Under the pieces are notes generated by a model, which saw only the letters and a list, made by a program, of their open reading frames with translations, ran no database searches and was not told the DNA's origin. From NCBI RefSeq assembly GCF_963676685.1, contig NC_092344.1, positions 56,442,830 through 56,506,829 of the forward strand: 64,000 nt of DNA, written 5' to 3'. Positions 58,556 through 64,000 of the stretch are shown here, piece after piece; within the stretch, counting starts at the first letter, position 1, and every line of letters starts with the position of its first letter. The translations under genes and the position numbers were made by a program. This DNA is from Mytilus edulis (Eukaryota > Mollusca > Bivalvia > Mytilida > Mytilidae).

Positions 58556-59005
58556 TTAGAATGAAATTCAAAACAGTGTGGCTGTGGCCATTGATTGACA
58601 CATTAAATTCATCCATTGACTGGGACAATTTAGATGAACATTTGTATGTAACGACCATTGCTCACTGTGTACTTTTTAAAGACACTTAAACTATGGGGTC
58701 ACCAAAGGTCCTCAACACCTTAATAAAGTATTTCGAAAAATTAATCAGGAATAACACGATGTTTTGATTTATATCAATTGTATAAATCAAAACATAAAGG
58801 TTATTCCTGATTAATTTTTCGAATTATTTTATAATTAAAGGCGTTAAGAAACCTTTGGTGACCCCACAGCTGAAATGTCTATCGTAGGTACGTCGTGAAC
58901 AGTGGTCGTTACAGACACACGTTCACGTAAATTGTCACAGTCAATGGATGAATTTGATGTGCCAATCAATGGCCACAGCCACACTGTTTTGAATTTCATT
59001 CTAAA
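58556..59005. repeat. Foldback element with a MITE nested in its centre
   Basis: Outer arms at 58556-58690 and 58870-59005 are inverted (aatgaaattcaaaacagtgt, tggctgtggccattgattg, tcatccattgactg). Inside sits a second TIR element at 58694-58866 with TGGGGTCACCAAAGG ends and long inverted arms around ttttgatttatatcaattg. Confidence 0.85.
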
Positions 59006-60140
59006 TGTTTCATTATATATTCTTAAAATTGGTTATGATAAATAAAAGAAATTCCAGTTATGATTAAAAATAAGGTAAACGAGACATTGTTTTGTGTTAA
59101 TTATAATGCATTGCCTAACATAGTAATATATGACTGCATTAATTACAACAAGTTTTAAGCAATAGCAAAATACCAAAAAATGAACAGTATTCTAATCTTG
59201 TTTGATATATGTATAAATTGTGCGCTATTATACACATTGATATTGTAAAATATCAGCGTCGAACCACAGTGTTAATCTCTCTGATGTCGAGTGCGTATTC
59301 TTTTTCTATACACAGAAAGACAGTCACAATCAAAATCAAGAAGTAAACAAAGAATCACAACAACACTTTGAAAAATACACACACAAAAAAAAAACCACAC
59401 GAACTCCATTAAAAACCGGGAATGAATTCACGTGCTCCTAAAGGGTAAAATCTGATAAACTGCTTATCTTGTTCCTTTCTGTTGTTTTCCCCTTCACTTC
59501 AATAGTTTTTTTCGATAGACGAAAGTAAGCTTGATAATTTTCCTTGGTCATGTTCACGTCGCTAAAAAAATATGCTCAGCAGGGTGATATAGTCAAAAAG
59601 AAAAACGTAACCAGATAAAAAAGGTTAATAGTAATAGTGTCACAGAATTATCAAACCTATCGCAGTTACTGCGAGCAAACCAAACCTACATTTTGTCTTG
59701 CCTCTTATTTCGCTATGTACATTGTAGATAGATTAGAAGTGTTTTAAATTCGGACGAATTTATGAGGGAGAATTTAAAAAAAAAAACCTATATTTGTATA
59801 CCAATTGTACTGAGATGCACATTGTAAAAATTTCTCTAATGATAGACCAACACTGAATCAGAGATGTCTTCACAAGAAAAAAATATGTCACAATTATTAT
59901 GTACCATACTACAAATGCATACTTACCTAGATATATAAGTTTTCAGTACAAAATATTTTTTGAAACAATACACATTCAAATTAAAAAGATAAACCACCCC
60001 AAATCGACTGCTGCAAATATACCTAAAGAAACAACTATTTTTCATATGGATAAGGTGCGCACTAAAAAGTAAGTTTATTACTAAAACAGTGAATGAAAAT
60101 ATCAACTCAATAATAGAATTAAAAAAAAAATGGTATACTT
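59006..60140. other. No gene recognised
   Basis: 59320-59470 is a degenerate Penelope-type tail (cacacgaactccattaaaaac, gtgctcctaaagggt). The rest is AT-rich. Confidence 0.5.
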
Positions 60141-60475
60141 ACAGTACAAAATCAGTACTGAAACACTACTGACAAAATCAGTACTGAAACATTACTGACG
60201 AAATCAGTACTGCAACAGTACTGACGAAATCAGAACTGAGTCAGTGAAACGTTTGTCAAAATCAGTAAAACAGTACTGACAAAATCAGAACTGAAACAGC
60301 ACTGTCAAAATCAGTACTGAAACAGTACTAAAACAGTACTGTCAAAATCAGTACTGGAACAGTACTGAATAAACAGAAAATATAACGTTACAAGTTTTCT
60401 GCCTTGCCGAACAGTACTGATTATATACGAGGGTAGAAGTGTACCAAAAAAAACGTGAGTAAATTCTTGGTAGTG
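60141..60475 (-). repeat. Isolated terminus of a second element of the giant-transposon class
   Basis: An array of aaatcagtactgaaacagta, ctga[c/g] units, with CAGTACTG as the shared core, runs from 60141 to about 60400. The terminus is gagtaaattcttggtagtg at 60475, followed by TA. The outer 19 bp match the right end at 29510 (agtcaaattgttggtagtg) except for one base and one gap. The element would extend leftward, but no matching left end was found between 29512 and 60140. Confidence 0.7.
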
Positions 60476-60548
60476 TACCCAGTCCAGGGTTTAAATGGAC
60501 AAAAAAAACAGAAAATAACCGGATTCGTGCGAAACTTCAAATGGAGTT

Positions 60549-60776
60549 TGTCATATCTATCATCATGTCTATAAACATGATTAATATAATCCAATAGTTC
60601 TCACGGTACTCTGACCACACACAGACTCTTAACTGCTTTACACGTGTTATCTGTATAGTAATGTTTACTGATGTAATATAATATCCATGATGTGTAGCTT
60701 ATAATAAAGTGTAGTTTAATATAAGTCTTGAATGAATACAGACGTACATACATGCCCCATGCAGAATATAATAACA
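60549..60776 (+). repeat. Probable 5' LTR of the Ty3-type element
   Basis: Starts tgtcatatctatcatcatg and ends gaatataataaca directly before the primer-binding site. It contains cttataataaag, which may serve as a TATA or polyadenylation region. The 5' boundary is a guess because the 3' LTR is outside the window. Confidence 0.45.
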
Positions 60777-60786
60777 TGGTGTCAGA
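60777..60786 (+). promoter_or_regulatory. Primer-binding site, tRNA-Leu type
   Basis: TGGTGTCAGA matches the complement of a typical tRNA-Leu 3' end (…TGACACCA). Confidence 0.6.
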
Positions 60787-60814
60787 TGAAAAAACGAATT
60801 GATTAACTACCAAG

Positions 60815-61009
60815 ATGGATCAACTGAAACCACCCATAGCCTTAAGAATAGAGGGAAATGTTTCCGAGAATTGGAGAAAATGGAAACAAAAATTCCAGTT
60901 TTACTTGGACGCTACTGAGTTCAATGAAAAGGCAGAAAAGTTACAATGCTCGCTGTTACTTCATTGTATTGGAGAAGATGCCGTGGAAGTATTCAACACA
61001 TTTAATTTC
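60815..61009 (+). pseudogene. Gag, N-terminal part, of the Ty3-type element (interrupted)
   Basis: The ATG at 60815 is the first after the primer-binding site. The frame covers the matrix/capsid N-terminal region typical of Ty3-type gag (a WRKWKQKFQFYLDAT block). It runs undamaged to the target duplication TTTAATTTC at 61001-61009, where the inserted element begins; a stop follows in the insert at 61019. The native continuation is at 63103, and the two parts together (195 + 891 nt) keep frame. Confidence 0.8.
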
Positions 61010-63093
61010 GGGAAGGTGTAAAAGGCAATACAGAGATACGAGATACAGCGATACAAGATACGAGATACGAGATACGAGATACAAAATAACTGAAAATTAT
61101 ATAATAATTAATTAAAGCTAAAAAAATGTATATTATGGAAATACATGAAACTTGTTAATGCATTAATCATTGATATTAATGTTTTTACAAATTTCAGTTA
61201 TTCTAATACAATGGCATAAAGAGGACACAGTCTTATGCAAAAAAAAATAATTTTAAATTCTCTATGGTTCATTTGAAAAAAATTATATAAAATTGCTTAT
61301 TTGGTGACAGATCTTGCAAGATAAAAACTTGCATTGATGAATATCTATCAATTATTTCAGTTATTTTGAATTGAAGAATCATATTTATCTTAATGACATA
61401 ATATGTATACATTTAATTGTTGTTATCAGAATTAAAAAAAAAATGTTTTATGTTTTTCAATATTTAAGACACAACCTTGTAACACTCATGAAATGTAGCA
61501 TATCAAATTAACAAACCATAGGTCCCTTTCAAAAATAAAAAAATATACTGACAATTTGTTGAAAGTGTATGTGGAAAAGGTAATAAAATTGCATTTTTAT
61601 CAGTAAACTTTTTATCACAATGTCAGCAATTAAACAATTTTGAAACAGTACAGAGGTTAATAGTGTCACTTTACATCTTAAAAATATAATAAACTGAGGT
61701 TATGTGAATGGTTCCAATGTTGGACAATAAATAAGCCACTGCTAGATACTGGTTCAGCAAAGCAACATGTCGAAGAATTTTTTTTTAATGTATTTAAATA
61801 GCTCATCCGAGCTCACCCATGAGCATGAATGTTAGGCCCGGTGTTTCTGCCGTGTTTGGGGAAAAGATCCCTGAGTCCGGCTTCATCAGTGGTCGACTCA
61901 ATAAGTTGTATATTGGCGTATTATTTATGTTTTTTGTTTTATTTCGTATATTATATTGGACCATACACCGGTTGTCTTTGAATAACATATTAGTTAATTA
62001 TGATTTATTTTTTGTGAGATCAGTATCATATTGTGTTGTGAAAGGTTGAGCAAACTATACCCACTAATGCTTTGATAATAGTTCTTGTAAATTTGTATGT
62101 CTTTTATAAGCTATAATAGGCTGGCGATTAAATATGTTCAAACAATTAGGGTTTAATGAAATAAGGTTCCAGTGTTTTGTAATTATATTTTTCAGTTTCT
62201 GTATAGATGGGTTGAATTTTGTTAACATAACTAGTGGTTGTTCCCGTTTTGTTTGGCGTTGTATAAGCAGGTTTTTCCTTTCTATATTTTGTGTTTGATT
62301 AAAAATTTCGTTGATTTCAGATATTTTATATCCTCGTTTGAGGAGACGTGGTCGTATAAAAAGGGGTGATAATTAAATGTTTACAGAATAACAGACCCCC
62401 ACCCCCACACTCCAGACCCTTATAAATAAGTTTTAACCCAATTGTTAAATGGTAATTTTTATGATTGTGAAAAAAAAAATAGTTAACAGATAACTCATTA
62501 AAGCATAATTTCACAAAGATGAATGAGATAAAATTCCACAGAAGTATTTGTGTGTGTCATTTTAACTCCAGTAGAAAACAGAAAGTCTTTTACAAATTAT
62601 AAGGTACACAAAAACATAATTGTTATAGTGAATATTAATATGACTTTATTATTTTTAAATAAGATGACAATAAACAAATGATTAAGAAATCAATTTAAAA
62701 ATCTATGTTGAAATAGTCTACATTTATATAATTAACAAGATGTTTATCTGTTTTAAATAAATAAATCACTAAAGAATTTTTATGTTTGACCATGGTAGTA
62801 TCAAATTATGGCACAGGCCAATAACCTCAAATAAAATTAAAGTGTATAATCTTCAGAAGCTTTTATTTATTGTAATGCTTGTGTTTTAAATTGATGTTGA
62901 CAAATTTATCTATTAGTTCCCAGAGTTTACAATTTTAACAGTTTGTCTAAATGAAATTAGTGTAGTTCAACACACTTGACTTATTTTTTTCATATTACTT
63001 ATAATTGTTTCTCATATCTCGTATCTCGTTTCTCGTATCGCTGTATCTCGTATCTCGTATCTTGTATCTCTGTATTGCCTTTGACACCTTCCC
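61010..63093. mobile_element. 2,084-bp TIR element inserted in gag, 9-bp target duplication
   Basis: The ends are GGGAAGGTGTAAAAGGC and the inverse of GGGAAGGTGTCAAAGGC. Just inside each lies a short array of the heptamer GATACGA. TTTAATTTC is duplicated at 61001-61009 and 63094-63102. No transposase frame was found, so it is non-autonomous. A 9-bp duplication with this layout suggests a Mutator-like (MULE) relative. The interior is AT-rich; 61800-61960 is a GC-richer patch (atgttaggcccggtgtttct) of unknown nature. Confidence 0.85.
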
Positions 63094-63102
63094 TTTAATT
63101 TC

Positions 63103-63993
63103 GTGGAAGAGGAAAAGGACAAAATTGCACCATTGCTATTAAAATTTGAGCAATTTTGCAATCCGATAAAGAACCAGACTTACGAACGATACAAATTCCA
63201 CACGTGTTCGCAAAGTGAAGGAGAAAATATAGACCACTATGCCACAGAGCTAAAAAACAGAGCCAAAACATGTGAATTTGGACAGTTATGCGACAGTTTT
63301 GTAAGAGACAGGATAGTATGTGGTATACTAAGTGACAATGTTCGCGAAAGATTACTAAGAATTCCAGACTTGACACTCGCAAAGTCAATAGATATATGCC
63401 GCGCATCGGAAGTTTCAAAACAACAATTAAAATCTATAACAGAAGATGAAAAAACAGTTCACGCAATGAGGAAAGACTACAAATCAGGACACAAACCAAA
63501 AGTGAAACAACAATACAGAGATTATAGAAAAGACAACCAAAAAGGCCAGAAATACGATTGCAAGAAATGCGGAATGCAACATCTACCTAGAAGTTGTCCA
63601 GCTTACGGAAAAATGTGTAACCAGTGCAAAAAGCCGAATCATTTTAAGAAAATGTGCAAAAACAGAAGAATAAATGCTATTGAAGAAGAAAGCGACAGCG
63701 AAGACGAATTATACATTGGATGTATTGAAAATCAAAAGAAAAGTGAAAATTCTTGGATGATTGATTTAAATTTGAATGGAAAAAATCAGAAGTTCAAATT
63801 GGATACGGGTGCGCAAGCAAATGTAATTCCGTACAAAGTATTGAAATTAGTGAAAGGAGATACCAAAATTGTTCCAAGCAAAACCAGATTAGTCACATAT
63901 TCAGGTGAAAAAATGGATGTGCTAGGGAAATGTCACATAAATGTATCTCACAAAGATAAAATTGAAAGAATGGAATTTAATTGCAGTTGTTAA
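63103..63993 (+). pseudogene. Gag C-terminal part, zinc knuckles and protease start of the Ty3-type element
   Basis: The frame resumes after the duplicated target. It includes the capsid C-terminal region (YERYKFHTCSQSEGENID), then two zinc knuckles starting CKKCGMQHLPRSC (CX2CX3HX4C) and CNQCKKPNHFKKMC (CX2CX4HX4C). An acidic linker follows, then the aspartic protease active site LDTGAQANVIP near 63800-63832. The frame ends at a TAA at 63991-63993, right where the protease would normally continue; the bases around 63980 look like a small insertion that shifts the frame. Expected products are a nucleocapsid-type RNA-binding polyprotein and a retropepsin. Pol lies beyond the window. Confidence 0.8.
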
Positions 63994-64000
63994 TTTCAAA

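Larger units (their letters stand above)
60549..64000 (+). mobile_element. Ty3-type LTR retrotransposon, 5' part, truncated by the window end
   Basis: A probable 5' LTR (about 60549-60776, TG...CA, approximate) is followed at 60777 by TGGTGTCAGA, which fits a tRNA-Leu primer-binding site. The gag/protease frame begins at 60815, is interrupted by a TIR element (61010-63093) and resumes at 63103. Pol would lie beyond the window. Confidence 0.75.

Noticed and set aside
60815-63993. An endogenous retrovirus with an envelope
   Set aside because: Only gag, zinc knuckles and the protease start are visible; nothing supports an envelope and the window ends before pol.

Overview
The window is AT-rich, intron-containing metazoan DNA dominated by transposable elements. 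It looks like a bivalve mollusc, most probably a marine mussel (Mytilus-like). The evidence is an nSTAND/ankyrin immune-type gene of the kind expanded in bivalves, many copies of short elements built like the bivalve 'pearl' elements (tandem cores of about 125-175 bp, GACGGAC-rich stretch, terminal hairpin), Penelope-like and Ty3-type retroelements, and almost no compact host genes. Species assignment is inference; no database was searched.

Region 1 (218-4873 and 29511-29987): one plus-strand host gene encoding a HEPN/DZIP3-like coiled-coil exon, an nSTAND3-type P-loop NTPase and about 13 ankyrin repeats. It is split in mid-repeat by a 24,637-bp insertion (4874-29510). The insertion has near-identical terminal inverted repeats starting CACTACC, a TA duplication on both sides, and mirrored arrays of a 26-27-bp subterminal repeat centred on CAGTACTG. 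Removing it with one TA rejoins the reading frame exactly. No transposase was recognised inside. The interior holds mostly short non-autonomous elements, a small SAM-domain exon and one unrecognised open frame just inside the left end.

Region 2 (29988-42470): degenerate retroelements (a non-LTR retrotransposon pierced by a Penelope tail, and two Penelope-like copies), then tandem arrays: a covarying 51-bp hairpin array, an 877-bp tandem repeat and a CAACCAAT-rich minisatellite.

Region 3 (42876-54600): a C2H2/TatD-like open reading frame truncated by a 325-bp element, several MITEs, a broken DDE-type transposase gene invaded by a short repeat, a 61-bp tandem array, and a two-exon minus-strand gene encoding a stand-alone P2X7-type cysteine-rich cytoplasmic ('ballast') domain. 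The last is the best candidate for an intact host-type gene.

Region 4 (55560-64000): dispersed repeats with up to three levels of nesting, nested foldbacks, one isolated terminus (60141-60475) of the same class as the giant element, and the 5' part of a Ty3-type LTR retrotransposon. Its gag frame is interrupted by a 2,084-bp TIR element with a 9-bp target duplication. Insertion into reading frames, with the frame preserved on both sides, is a recurring theme and suggests several of these events are young.
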